Origin: JAWHTC01 sp032586155
Lineage (GTDB): Bacteria; Pseudomonadota; Alphaproteobacteria; Rhodobacterales; Rhodobacteraceae
Assembly (NCBI RefSeq): GCF_032586155.1
Contig: NZ_JAWHTC010000004.1
Location: 1-64,000, forward strand
DNA: 64,000 nt
Direction of reading: 5' to 3'
Part shown: positions 1-8,699 of the stretch, piece by piece
Layout of the letters: every line of letters begins with the position of its first letter
How positions within the stretch are numbered: position 1 is the first letter of the stretch
The notes under the pieces: generated by a model
The model's input: the letters and a program-made list of their open reading frames with translations, nothing else
The model's database searches: none
Told to the model about the DNA's origin: nothing
Program-made: the position numbers and the translations under genes

Positions 1-461
1 CGACGACGGCGGCGTCGGGCGATCAGCCTGATCCTGGGACGACCGGGGATGATCTGAGCGAGAGCGTTGTTGTGAGCGCTGCGGCTGATCTTGTGACGGT
101 GAAGACGCTTGCATCGGGGGATGCGACGCCTGCGGAGGGCGACACTGTGACGTATCTGATCACGGTGACGAACAACGGAGCGGCGCAGGCGACGAATGTG
201 TCTCTGAGCGACAGCCTGCCATCTGGTCTGACGGCGACGGCGAATAACGGGACGACGTTGACGGGGACGTATACGGCGGGCACCGGTGTTTGGTCGATCG
301 GGACGCTTGCGAACGGAGCGAGTGCGACGCTGACGCTTGAGGGGACGGTTGATGCCGGCCAGGGCGGTTCGACGATCACCAACACGACGACGGCGGCGTC
401 GGGCGATCAGCCTGATCCTGGGACGACCGGGGATGATCTGAGCGAGAGCGTTGTTGTGAGC
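1..461 (+). repeat. Exact direct repeat with 384-bp period inside the surface-protein gene
   Basis: Bases 1-77 are identical to bases 385-461, which gives a period of 384 bp (128 codons), one DUF11 module. The identity extends over synonymous positions, so the copies arose by recent duplication or are kept alike by recombination. More copies probably lie upstream of the window. Confidence 0.9.
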
Positions 462-2582
462 AACGATATCGACGCAATTGACGACACGCCCAGCCCGATA
501 AACGGGGCAGCAGGTGGGTCGATCCCGAACGTTGTGGTAAATGATACGCTCAACGGGACTCTGGACCCCGTAATCGGGACCGACGTGACTGTGAACGAGG
601 TCGGCCTGGCGCAGGATGGCGTGACGACGCTTGGTCTGGATGTAACACCGGCGGCGGGAAGTATAACGCTCGACTCGACGAGCGGCGTGCTGACGGTTGC
701 GGTAGGAACAACGGCAGGCAGCTACATCTATACCTACGAGATCTGCGATGTTCTGAACCCGTCGAATTGCGATACGGCGGAGGTGACGATCGTGGTTGAG
801 GCGGCACCCATCGTGGCGAATGACGATGACTTCAGTGGAGCGCCTGTCGACACCTTTACAGGGGGTGCTACGGAGTCGGTGTTGGTCAATGACACACTCG
901 GTGGAGTGCTTGTCCCGGCCGACGGTTCGGCAACCACCGCCACCTTGGTAGATATCGGCGGTCTGACCGGGGTGACGATATCGGATGATGGCGTCATTTC
1001 GGTTCCGGTGGGCGCCACGCCAGGCACCTACGTGTTGACCTATCAGTTGTGTGATGAACTTAACCCATCCAACTGTGACGTTGCCACCGTGACCATCGTT
1101 GTTGATGAACCATCACTGCTGGATGCCATTGCGACGGATCTCGTGACGATCCTGACGGATGACCTGGTTACAACCATAACCGAGCAGGGCGACCAGATGG
1201 AGAGCTATGCCTCCAGTGCACTTGACCGCCTGCGTACCCGTACGGGCGAGTCCTGCCTGGTCGACGCCAACCGGGAAGCCAAGGATATCCTGTTCGACAC
1301 CGACAAGGCGATCCTCAAACCGGAAAGTCACCGAATTCTGGACGCGATCGGACAAATCCTGGGCACCTGTCGGGGAACGCGCTTCGAAATCGCCGGCCAC
1401 ACGGATAGTGATGCTTCGGATGCGTATAACTACGATCTGAGCCAGCGCCGCGTCGATGCCGTGCTGAAGGGGCTGATTGCGCGCGGTGTCGATACCGAGG
1501 GCTTCATTGCGCGCGGATATGGCGAGAGCCGCCCGGTTGCCAGCAATGCGACGGCAGAAGGCAAGGCGATGAACCGGCGGGTCGAGTTCGTTCTTTTGAA
1601 CGACTTCGAAGAATACGATGCGTGCTACGGCGGACGGGTTCTCAAGAGGAAAATCAATGCCAAAGCCAAGGACGGAACTGTTCAGGTCGATGGCAGGCTG
1701 TTCAGCGAAAACTACGATTGCATTCGGGATGAGTGGCACATAGTCGAAGGCAGTCTTCGCTATCTTGAAACAGACCGCGGCCAATCCCAAAGCCAGGTGA
1801 ATCTATCCTACCGCCGTGAACGTTTCGTGGACGAGAACAGCATTCGTGGCTGGTTCATGGGTATTTATAACAGCCAGAACGACATCAGTTATCTCGCGGA
1901 CGGTGAAATCAATGGCGTGGGTGTCAATGGCGGCATCTACGGTGCCGATCAAATGCGAAACGGCCTGTTTCTCGACTACTATCTCGGATTTGCCGCCGGT
2001 CGTCACCAGTTCGACCTTTCCTTCAGCCGCAACATTGGGACCATAGATGCCACTGGACATTATAGCTACTATGCAGGGTTCGCTGGGGCGGCCATCTCGG
2101 GAGATCTGAAGTTCGGCAAAGTGACGATGACGCCGCGGATCGGGTTTAACTATGCTTACGCGCCCGGTGCAGATGTCGATGTCATCACCGACCTGGGCGG
2201 GATAACCCAAATGGGTAATCTCGAGTTGGGCTCTGTGTCAGGTGGCCGGCTCTATGCAGAAATCCGTCACGAATGGAGCCTGGAAGGCGGGGCATCGAAC
2301 ATTGCCTTTACCCCGCGTCTGGCCTGTTACAAATCGCTCAGTGTCAGTGCCCTCGATGGCGAGTGCAGTTTTGGTGGATCTCTCGAACTTTTTAGTGCGG
2401 ATGAGGATAGTGATTTCGTCTACCAACTTCGGGTCGATGCGGAACGCGGGCGGTCATTCACAAGTGGATCGCTCACGGCCAGTGCGGCGAAAAGGGTCCG
2501 GTATGGGATAGTTCGCGTTGATACGGCAGTAACCCGGAATGGAGCTCTGAGCTTTGGAAGTGCCGTGAAACTGAGTTTCTGA
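1..2582 (+). CDS. Large surface protein, 3' part: DUF11 repeats, CshA-like repeats, OmpA domain, C-terminal beta-barrel (5' end outside window)
   Basis: The frame is open from base 3, so the true start lies upstream; the GTG at 72 is internal. Order of modules: a DUF11 domain (about 78-461, with the tail of an identical copy at 1-77), two CshA-like Ig repeats with the motifs ICDVLNPSNCDTA and LCDELNPSNCDVA (about 462-1110), a short linker, and an OmpA C-terminal peptidoglycan-binding domain (about 1250-1610; motifs ILFDTDKAIL, IAGHTDSDASDAYNYDLSQR, MNRRVEF). A C-terminal region rich in alternating aromatic strands ends in Phe, as outer-membrane barrels do. Inference: an adhesin-like outer-membrane protein that also grips peptidoglycan. 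The DUF11 part uses an unusual run of acg/gcg codons, unlike the second half. Confidence 0.85.
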   Translation, partial: TTAASGDQPDPGTTGDDLSESVVVSAAADLVTVKTLASGDATPAEGDTVTYLITVTNNGAAQATNVSLSDSLPSGLTATANNGTTLTGTYTAGTGVWSIGTLANGASATLTLEGTVDAGQGGSTITNTTTAASGDQPDPGTTGDDLSESVVVSNDIDAIDDTPSPINGAAGGSIPNVVVNDTLNGTLDPVIGTDVTVNEVGLAQDGVTTLGLDVTPAAGSITLDSTSGVLTVAVGTTAGSYIYTYEICDVLNPSNCDTAEVTIVVEAAPIVANDDDFSGAPVDTFTGGATESVLVNDTLGGVLVPADGSATTATLVDIGGLTGVTISDDGVISVPVGATPGTYVLTYQLCDELNPSNCDVATVTIVVDEPSLLDAIATDLVTILTDDLVTTITEQGDQMESYASSALDRLRTRTGESCLVDANREAKDILFDTDKAILKPESHRILDAIGQILGTCRGTRFEIAGHTDSDASDAYNYDLSQRRVDAVLKGLIARGVDTEGFIARGYGESRPVASNATAEGKAMNRRVEFVLLNDFEEYDACYGGRVLKRKINAKAKDGTVQVDGRLFSENYDCIRDEWHIVEGSLRYLETDRGQSQSQVNLSYRRERFVDENSIRGWFMGIYNSQNDISYLADGEINGVGVNGGIYGADQMRNGLFLDYYLGFAAGRHQFDLSFSRNIGTIDATGHYSYYAGFAGAAISGDLKFGKVTMTPRIGFNYAYAPGADVDVITDLGGITQMGNLELGSVSGGRLYAEIRHEWSLEGGASNIAFTPRLACYKSLSVSALDGECSFGGSLELFSADEDSDFVYQLRVDAERGRSFTSGSLTASAAKRVRYGIVRVDTAVTRNGALSFGSAVKLSF

Positions 2583-3063
2583 CGGCATCGAAAGCGGCAG
2601 TTTCGGGATCGTTAGATCCTATGGTGATCGAGCATGTCTGTTACATGTCTCTGCTGCTGATCTTTCTTGTTGTGCCCGCGCATCCGATCCACTTCCTCTT
2701 CATCGGATATTCGTTGGCGCTTGCTTCCGCCACGTCGCATTCCGGATTTGAAAACCTGGTGCTTGGGGGCAAGGCCCACCTGAAGATCGGTTCATTCCAC
2801 CACCAGTTCTCTGTGTTTAATCAGCCGTCGATTGAGGAAGTTGTCGAAGGCCGTGCAAATAGCGGCTATGCACAGGCAACCGACCTCAGCGACCAAGACA
2901 TGAAAAGCTGGAAAGTCCGCATTCTGTGAATTTGGCCGCCGCCCGGTTTTGCAGACGCAGCGAATGGCAGATATGACGGGCCGCACCGCAGCGTTGGTGG
3001 GCGATGGCCAATGGCGGGAATGGGCCGTTTGTACGGGCGCATTAAACGCTTGTGACGCGAATT
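2583..3063. other. Gap of 481 bp with decayed repeat fragments
   Basis: No convincing gene. A 102-codon frame (2621-2929, +) has no recognisable domain, and its last codons consist of the segment CTGGAAAGTCCGC (2908-2920), which recurs exactly at 9136-9148 in another non-coding gap. A small GGATC-GTTA-GATCC hairpin follows the upstream stop codon but has no T-run. Confidence 0.5.
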
Positions 3064-3471
3064 CTATTCGCAGACATTCTCTTTTATAAAGCAATTTGAG
3101 CCCAGGCACCCATCCCAGCCTTCAGCCTTGATGAATTGAGATTTTTCATCGAAGACACCCTCAATCACCTGAACTGACTTGATCTTATCAAATCTGAAAA
3201 TTCGTTCGGCAGCAAAATCTCGCCCCTTGGTACAACCACGGGTCTGCCAGCCATGCATATACAGTTTGCCGTTGTTGCCAATCGCAACTTGGTGCACATC
3301 GACAAGACGCGGAAGACAACCTTTGCTGACGTCTTTGTCGTAGACGATCTCGACAACTTGGTTTGTTTTAGCCGCCTCGCAAAGGGTTGCTTCGTGGTCT
3401 GACTGTGCCTGAATTGGTGAGGAAAGGGCGGCAATGACAACCAAAGTGCTTCCAACAAGACGAATTTTCAT
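3064..3471 (-). CDS. Small secreted protein with WYL-like core
   Basis: 135 aa. The N-terminus has a Sec signal peptide with probable cleavage after QAQ (residue about 23). The mature part contains VVEIVYDKD, RLVDVHQVAI, LYMHGWQTRG and FRFDKIKSVQVIE, the strand order of a WYL domain (a ligand-binding SH3-like fold normally found in cytoplasmic transcription factors). Five or six cysteines in the mature protein fit an oxidising periplasm. A WYL-like fold in an exported protein is unusual; the assignment rests on pattern alone. Base composition is lower in GC than the core genes. It stands alone between two long non-coding gaps. Confidence 0.7.
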   Translation of the reverse strand: MKIRLVGSTLVVIAALSSPIQAQSDHEATLCEAAKTNQVVEIVYDKDVSKGCLPRLVDVHQVAIGNNGKLYMHGWQTRGCTKGRDFAAERIFRFDKIKSVQVIEGVFDEKSQFIKAEGWDGCLGSNCFIKENVCE

Positions 3472-3867
3472 AGCAATGCACCTTTGACCCCATCTGTATT
3501 TCCCAACCCTAGTCGCAACGAAGGTCCATCACAAACGACGTTCCTAGAACTAAAACACAGGGCTTATGACGAACGGCGGCTTCGCAGTGCTGCGCCACAG
3601 CATCTGGATACTAGGTTCAAGGGCTGCAATGGGCCGTCCTCGACGGCGGCTACTCAGATCAAGCCTGCTTGAATGCCGCAGCACCGCATGGCGGCTCTGA
3701 GCCCAAGACGGACTTTGGAAACAACCGCTACAACCGACCCCGAAAGTAACGAGCCGGCCCTCGCTGCCTGCGGCACCAACCCCAGCAATGCGAGCCGTAT
3801 GACGATGTTCTTCGGCAACTGTGTTAAAATGCTACTAGAGTGGTAGTCCGCGGGGGTGTTCGATCAG
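3472..3867. other. Gap of about 395 bp, decayed repeat DNA
   Basis: No gene seen. It contains the word AATGGGCCGT, also present in the gap at 2583-3063, and several variants of GGCGGCT. This resembles a degraded family of intergenic fragments also seen at 6889-7160 and 8700-9172. Confidence 0.4.
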
Positions 3868-4014
3868 CTATTCATTGCCACGGTTCGAGCGCAGAGCTTC
3901 AGCGATCTGCTTGAGCCCAGAATAGACAGCTCCGCCCACGATGCAGGCGGCGACGATGAGACCGACAAAATTGAAAATCCACTCTTGTTCCATGACTTCC
4001 ATGACGTGTTCCAT
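3868..4014 (-). CDS. Possible 48-aa single-pass membrane protein
   Basis: The minus-strand ATG at 4014 opens a 48-codon frame ending in TAG at 3868. The protein starts MEHVMEVMEQEW, continues with a hydrophobic helix of about 20 residues (IFNFVGLIVAACIVGGAVYS), and ends with an amphipathic, partly basic tail LKQIAEALRSNRGNE. This profile (short acidic N-terminus, one helix, charged tail) is typical of small bacterial membrane proteins. No strong Shine-Dalgarno sequence is visible, so expression is uncertain. No homologue recognised. Confidence 0.4.
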   Translation of the reverse strand: MEHVMEVMEQEWIFNFVGLIVAACIVGGAVYSGLKQIAEALRSNRGNE

Positions 4015-4286
4015 TTTTCTGACGCGAGGTTTTTCTGACGGTCGGCTGATGTTGGTTCGACCGGCCTGATGGTTTTAACGTAGTGGCGTCCTGGTACCAC
4101 AACGGTCAGTACCCGAGAATCGATGTCGCACCGTAAGTTCGATCTGCCCCCCGCCAAGCAGTCGTCCACGCGTCGCGCAGATAAGTCCAATTCGAGCCCA
4201 AACTTGCTATGATCTCGGATAAGCACGCTTAAAACACTGCGGCGCTTTTTGACTACTAGCCAAGCAATGTGGCTTTCGGATACTCC

Positions 4287-4616
4287 CTAACTTCCGGCCG
4301 ACGTTGACAGTGCGTTCAATACGACAACTCCGGTAAGGATCAGGCCAATCCCGAGATATGCAAAGCCGTCTAGCTTCTGGCCAAACGCCATTGTTCCTAA
4401 CAAAGTGACGCCTGCAATACCGCCGCCAGCCCAGACCGAATACGCGACCCCAAGCGGCATAGTTCGAACAACGAGAGACATGACGTAAAACGCCGCCGCA
4501 AAGCAGATCAGAGTCAAGCCTGCAAAGCTAATTTTGGTGAACCCGTCTGATAGCTTAAGAGACGCGGTCGCTAGAATTTCAATTGCGATTCCAGCTGACA
4601 ACAGAATCCAGTGCAT
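4287..4616 (-). CDS. SMR-family multidrug efflux protein (EmrE/Qac type)
   Basis: 109 aa, the usual SMR length, with four hydrophobic helices. The membrane-embedded glutamate expected at position 13-14 is present (IEILATASLKLSDGFT). The helix 3 to loop motif GVAYSVWAGGGIAGV and the FGQKLD segment match the Qac/EmrE subtype more than the Gdx guanidinium exporters. These proteins work as antiparallel dimers in the inner membrane and exchange cationic compounds for protons. A strong ribosome binding site (AAGGAGG) precedes the ATG. No riboswitch was seen upstream. Confidence 0.88.
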   Translation of the reverse strand: MHWILLSAGIAIEILATASLKLSDGFTKISFAGLTLICFAAAFYVMSLVVRTMPLGVAYSVWAGGGIAGVTLLGTMAFGQKLDGFAYLGIGLILTGVVVLNALSTSAGS

Positions 4617-5039
4617 GACTTTCCTCCTTAAAAACGCGCGGAACTGCGCCCTGAACTGGGATCACATAACCGCTCGCGCGTGTTTTCTTTGTCGGCTCCA
4701 TGTGGCACCCAATGCTGCAGGCGCCGGCTCGTTTCTTTTTCAATGCAAGGTCAGGCCGACGCCAATCTGATAGCAGGTATGCGATGTGCCAGCGTTGAGT
4801 TGCATCAATAAACCAGCTGGGCTTTCGTCAGCGCAAGTCTGCCGGTCACGAGACACATCGTAAAACGCGCAAACCTATTGCCGGGCACCTTTACACAAGA
4901 CGTGTTGCAGGTCACGGTTCTCAAGCTTCGTGTTAGCCAATTCAACGCGTCAAGAACGTCGATTTCTTGATCTCTCTCATGGCAGCACATCAGGCGATTG
5001 CTTATAACTTCGGCAAGTTTTTCGAAAAAGGAATAAGTC
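4617..5039. other. Gap of 423 bp between divergent SMR and 2TM genes
   Basis: It must hold both promoters. I saw no gene, hairpin or riboswitch with good support. A 94-codon minus frame (4805-5089) overlaps the start of the next real gene and has no recognisable features. Confidence 0.4.
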
Positions 5040-5318
5040 ATGCAAACTAGCAACGCGTATGCGGCGGCCAAAAGGCGTGCCAAAGCCAAATACGGCTTTT
5101 TCGTTCATGTCGCCGTTTTCGTGGTGGTCATGGTTCTATTGATCGCCATCAACGTTCTTACATTGCCGGAAACCAACTGGACCATTTGGCCGTTGATGGG
5201 ATGGGGATTGGCCGTGGTGCTCCACGGGCTGCGGGTCTTCGTATTCTCCGGCAGAAACGTAATTCTCGAAGCCATGACGGAACGTGAGTTGCGCGATCAC
5301 AAACCGCACGGCGAGTAA
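5040..5318 (+). CDS. 2TM-domain small membrane protein
   Basis: 92 aa. A basic N-terminus (AKRRAKAKYGF) is followed by two hydrophobic helices (about residues 21-40 and 51-72) joined by the loop LPETNWTIWPLMGWGLAV, then a short charged tail. This is the 2TM domain (found alone or in front of histidine kinases); its function is unknown. The start has a good ribosome binding site (AAAGGAATAAGTC before ATG). Confidence 0.75.
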   Translation: MQTSNAYAAAKRRAKAKYGFFVHVAVFVVVMVLLIAINVLTLPETNWTIWPLMGWGLAVVLHGLRVFVFSGRNVILEAMTERELRDHKPHGE

Positions 5319-5410
5319 GTTTCGAACCCGCTTCTACTCAACGGAATGGGCGGGTCCGCCATTTGATGCGGCCTCGTGATGGAACGCGCGAACAAGGATT
5401 GGAGGACAAA

Positions 5411-6217
5411 ATGTCTGGAACCCCAAATGCCCTGAGTGAAATGAAGAGCTTTGATCACGTCGTTGTCACGAAAGAGGAGCGACCGAACCCTTCATTCAAG
5501 AAAAGCGCGCTGCCTGGCTTCAAGAAAACTGTACAGGGACGGCGGGCCATACGAATCTTTGACGGTGTCCCACTGCCCGAAGAGGTGATGCGCGATTGCC
5601 TGCGCGACGCAACTCTGGCGCCCAGTTCTTCGAACCTTCAATGCTACGAGCTCTATTGGGTTCGCGACGACGAGAAGAAAAAGCAGATGGTGGCGCTTTG
5701 CCTTGGCCAACCGGCTGCTGAGACCGCAGGTGATATCGTGGTTGTTGTTTCTCGCGTTGACGATTGGGAATCGCACCATGCGAAACTGACCAAAATCATG
5801 ACCGACGACGGCAAAAAACCGTTGAAGGGACCGGTTTTGGATTACTACGAAAACGTGGTGCCGATGTTGATGAAAACGGATCGTTGGGGCCTCAACAACC
5901 TGAAACGCCGGTTGATGTTCTGGTACAGAAGCAGAAGCCAGCCAACGCCAAATGGCCCAGTGCGGCGTGCAGACCACCGCGTCTATGGGAGCGTGCAAGC
6001 AAGCCTGGCGGCAGAAAACCTCATGCTTTCGATTGCTGCACACGGCTATGAATGCTGTCCGATGGGTGGGATCGACAAGCGTGGAATTGCCAAGCTGCTG
6101 AAGCTGCCTGACACGGCAGAAGTTGTCATGGTGATTGGCGTCGGCACCGGCAAACCCGAGGGCTTGTTCAGCGCCCGCGTCAGGCTGCCATTCCGCGATC
6201 TGGTCAAGGAAGTGTGA
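5411..6217 (+). CDS. Nitroreductase-family flavoprotein
   Basis: The start at ATG 5411 is chosen because GGAGG lies at 5401-5405; the frame extends 16 codons upstream without a ribosome binding site. 268 aa. The N-terminal motif QGRRAIRIFDGVPLPEEVM followed by DATLAPSSSNLQCYELYWV is the FMN phosphate-binding region of nitroreductases, and the C-terminal HGYECCPMGGIDKRGIAKLL helix and VIGVGTGKPEG segment are also typical. Members reduce nitroaromatics, quinones or flavins with NAD(P)H; the substrate cannot be named. An insertion around residues 135-185 (DYYENVVPMLM through RRADHR) makes it longer than classic NfsB proteins. Confidence 0.85.
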   Translation: MSGTPNALSEMKSFDHVVVTKEERPNPSFKKSALPGFKKTVQGRRAIRIFDGVPLPEEVMRDCLRDATLAPSSSNLQCYELYWVRDDEKKKQMVALCLGQPAAETAGDIVVVVSRVDDWESHHAKLTKIMTDDGKKPLKGPVLDYYENVVPMLMKTDRWGLNNLKRRLMFWYRSRSQPTPNGPVRRADHRVYGSVQASLAAENLMLSIAAHGYECCPMGGIDKRGIAKLLKLPDTAEVVMVIGVGTGKPEGLFSARVRLPFRDLVKEV

Positions 6218-6378
6218 CGCCCAATTTCAGCGGGGTCGGGTCGCAAGCATCTTGTGATCTGCCCCTTTGGACCAAGAGCGTCGTCCGGGGTGAAAACCCA
6301 ACTTAGCAAACTCTGTTTCGCCGCCCTTTCAGGCGGCGAACACAAGTCAGGTGATTTGCGAAACAAGGGGACTGCGAA

Positions 6379-6888
6379 GTGCCACGAGTATTCTGGCTCA
6401 TTTTTTCCGCGATGCTGGCATCCTGGTTGGCGATGAACCTTTGGACAGTGCCAAAGATCGAAGCACTGTCTGGCGGGCTGCGCTTGCTTGATATGCGCTT
6501 TGCCGGCTATTCATTCGCCCAGGCTCAAGACTTCCTTGCCGCGATCGGTGATCAGGGCGCGGCACTGTATCTTGGCGCGCAGTTTTGGCTCGACATGGTT
6601 TTCCCGCCGCTTCTGGGTGCGGTTCTATTTTTCACCTACCGATGGTTGTTCCCCGGATGGCCCGGACTGATTATCGGCGCGATATCGCTGTCTTATGTTG
6701 CGGTGGATTTGCTTGAGAACCTGGCAATCGCCGCGATGTTGCGCGTAGGCGCCGAAAACATAACGGTCGAGATGGCGGCGACCGCGAACCAATGGACCAT
6801 CGCAAAGTGGTCTCTCGCTCTGGTGGGCCTTGTAACGCTGGTTGTTGGGCTTCTCCTGCTCGTGCTTCGGCGTAAGTCTGCGACTTGA
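6379..6888 (+). CDS. Conserved four-helix membrane protein, unknown function
   Basis: 169 aa starting at GTG 6379 with AAGGGGA upstream. Hydrophobic segments lie at about residues 3-22, 71-92, 95-117 and 140-162. The loop after helix 1 carries LLDMRFAGYSFAQAQDFLAAIGDQGAALYL (shown here as two pieces in the family: LLDMRFAGYS and AQDFLAAIG). No enzymatic motif is visible. It follows the nitroreductase on the same strand with a 161-bp gap, so it may be transcribed separately. Confidence 0.7.
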   Translation: MPRVFWLIFSAMLASWLAMNLWTVPKIEALSGGLRLLDMRFAGYSFAQAQDFLAAIGDQGAALYLGAQFWLDMVFPPLLGAVLFFTYRWLFPGWPGLIIGAISLSYVAVDLLENLAIAAMLRVGAENITVEMAATANQWTIAKWSLALVGLVTLVVGLLLLVLRRKSAT

Positions 6889-7160
6889 ATGGATTGTTGT
6901 GAAACGGAGTAGCCTCAGGAACGGTTTTGTCGAAACAACGGGCTTTTGGCCAGAAACTTTGAGGCGGAAGTTTTCTGCCTGATCGCAACGACAAATGAGA
7001 ACCGCTCGATGTCGGCTTTGTCCCGCTGAACGAACCTTGTCGTCGAGCGCATCGAAGGTCCGAATCGAGCCCAGAGCGGCCATTGTCCTCAATTGTGACT
7101 ATGGCGCCTCGAGGATTGATCACGAAGCATTCCGACACTGGACTGGCTGAGACCGCCACG

Positions 7161-8114
7161 TCATGGTTTGATCACCATTTTGCCTCTCACTTCGCCGAGG
7201 CCCGTTTGTTTTAGCGCGTCAGGCACGGAAGACAGGGGCAGGACCGCTTCCAGGTGCGGATGCATCATCTTCTCAACCACCATTTGCCCGACGCGTTCAG
7301 TTAGGTCACGACCACTCGGCACCAGCAGCATACCGATCGACTTTTTGTGACGGCGAAAGCGCAAGCCCCCCAACACGAGAGACATCAGCATGCGGTAGCT
7401 GCCCCCCAATGCTTCGTACCTGCCGCCCTCCGAGAGGCACCGAGCAATGTCCGCTGGACCTCTGGTCGCCACCATGTCCAGGATGCGGTCCCACTGCCGT
7501 CCCAATCCAGTGAAATCCTGAACCCGGTAGTCGATGACCTCATCGGCACCAAGTGAACTCAACCATTCGGTTTTTCCTGCATTATCGACGGCGGTGACGT
7601 GCACGCCCTTGGCCTTGGCCAGTTGAAGGGCCATCGTCCCGGAGCCACCGCCTGCACCATTGATTAGCAGTCTGTCACCTGCTCTCAGCCTTTCGGTGCC
7701 AGCAACGGCGATACCACCGGGCTGTGGAAGGCAGGCAGCAATTTCGTCGGAGATTGCGTCTGGAACGCAGGTCATTTCATCCGCACCAACACAAGCATAC
7801 TCGGCAAAACCACCGCGATGCATGACGAGGTCGCCCAGGACCCTGTCACCAATCTCAAAACCGTTGACTCCCGTCCCCAACTTATCAACAACACCCACAA
7901 TGTCAGACCCCAGCACCTCCTTCTTTGGCCGCCACAGACCGCCGACAAGTCGTGCGTAGAAGGGTGACCCGACTAGGAATTCCCAGTCCGACAGGTTCAC
8001 AACGCAAGCCAGAACCTTGACCCTGATCTGGGATGCGCTCGGCTCTGGAACCGGGATGTCAGCGAGGCGAAGATGTTCGGGTTCGCCATACCTGTCCTGA
8101 ACCACGGCTCTCAT
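7161..8114 (-). CDS. Zinc-independent MDR reductase (quinone oxidoreductase-like)
   Basis: 317 aa. Medium-chain dehydrogenase/reductase fold: N-terminal GroES-like part (MRAVVQDRYGEPEHLRLADIP), then a Rossmann domain with LLINGAGGGSGTMALQLAKA around residue 149 and GADEVIDYR. The catalytic and structural zinc cysteines of alcohol dehydrogenases are absent, placing it with NAD(P)H-dependent enone/quinone reductases. It starts 3 bp after the stop of the upstream GNAT gene, so the two form an operon. Confidence 0.88.
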   Translation of the reverse strand: MRAVVQDRYGEPEHLRLADIPVPEPSASQIRVKVLACVVNLSDWEFLVGSPFYARLVGGLWRPKKEVLGSDIVGVVDKLGTGVNGFEIGDRVLGDLVMHRGGFAEYACVGADEMTCVPDAISDEIAACLPQPGGIAVAGTERLRAGDRLLINGAGGGSGTMALQLAKAKGVHVTAVDNAGKTEWLSSLGADEVIDYRVQDFTGLGRQWDRILDMVATRGPADIARCLSEGGRYEALGGSYRMLMSLVLGGLRFRRHKKSIGMLLVPSGRDLTERVGQMVVEKMMHPHLEAVLPLSSVPDALKQTGLGEVRGKMVIKP

Positions 8115-8117
8115 TGC

Positions 8118-8699
8118 TCAAGTCAAGTCCTTTGCCATCAGCACGGCTTGTGTCGGCTCTTGTCCAAATGCGGAAACATCGAATGGACGCCGTGCGCGCT
8201 CTGCGTACCCGGCGCGCTGATAGACTCGGATGGCGGCATCGTTCGAGGCGGCAACAATCAATGCAAGCCCGGGGCATGACATCGCCCGCGCTCGACCTTC
8301 CGCCTCGCTCAGCAACGCAGCGCCCGCACCTTGGCGTCGCCCTTCAGGAATGGTGGCCATAACATTGATGTACCAGTACCCCGGCACAAGTTGCGCAAGC
8401 TCTTCGACGCCGACAAAGACCTCAGGCGTGTCTGGCCCGGCCGGCTGTGGCTGCAATGGAAGTGCGTAGCCGATCATTCCGCCTAGCTCCGCGCCTCCGC
8501 TCTCGGCGACGAACCCGTTTCGATAGCTAAAGTCACCTTCTTCCGCGGTCACAAGCCCGAACCCCACAGCAGTTCCGTCCATGCCCGGAGGCGCCATCGT
8601 ATTCCATAGCGATGGCACAACCCCTCCACTCGCCATGTCGATGACCTTTACAAGTAGACCAGCGTCGTCGCCTGTGGCCCTTCTGATGGTCACGGTCAT
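8118..8699 (-). CDS. GNAT-family N-acetyltransferase
   Basis: 193 aa. The N-terminal motif TVTIRRATGDDAGLLVKVI and the acetyl-CoA loop EGRRQGAGAALLSEAEGRA (about residues 119-137) followed by NDAAIRVYQRAGYAERARRPF define a GNAT enzyme. The acceptor is unknown. It is the first gene of a two-gene operon with the MDR reductase. Confidence 0.88.
   Translation of the reverse strand: MTVTIRRATGDDAGLLVKVIDMASGGVVPSLWNTMAPPGMDGTAVGFGLVTAEEGDFSYRNGFVAESGGAELGGMIGYALPLQPQPAGPDTPEVFVGVEELAQLVPGYWYINVMATIPEGRRQGAGAALLSEAEGRARAMSCPGLALIVAASNDAAIRVYQRAGYAERARRPFDVSAFGQEPTQAVLMAKDLT

Noticed and set aside
2621..2929. 102-codon ORF after the surface-protein gene
   Set aside because: Ends in a repeated intergenic word and shows no domain; probably chance frame in decayed DNA.
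4617..4800. Guanidine riboswitch in front of the SMR gene
   Set aside because: No ykkC or mini-ykkC motif seen, and the pump looks like the Qac/EmrE type.
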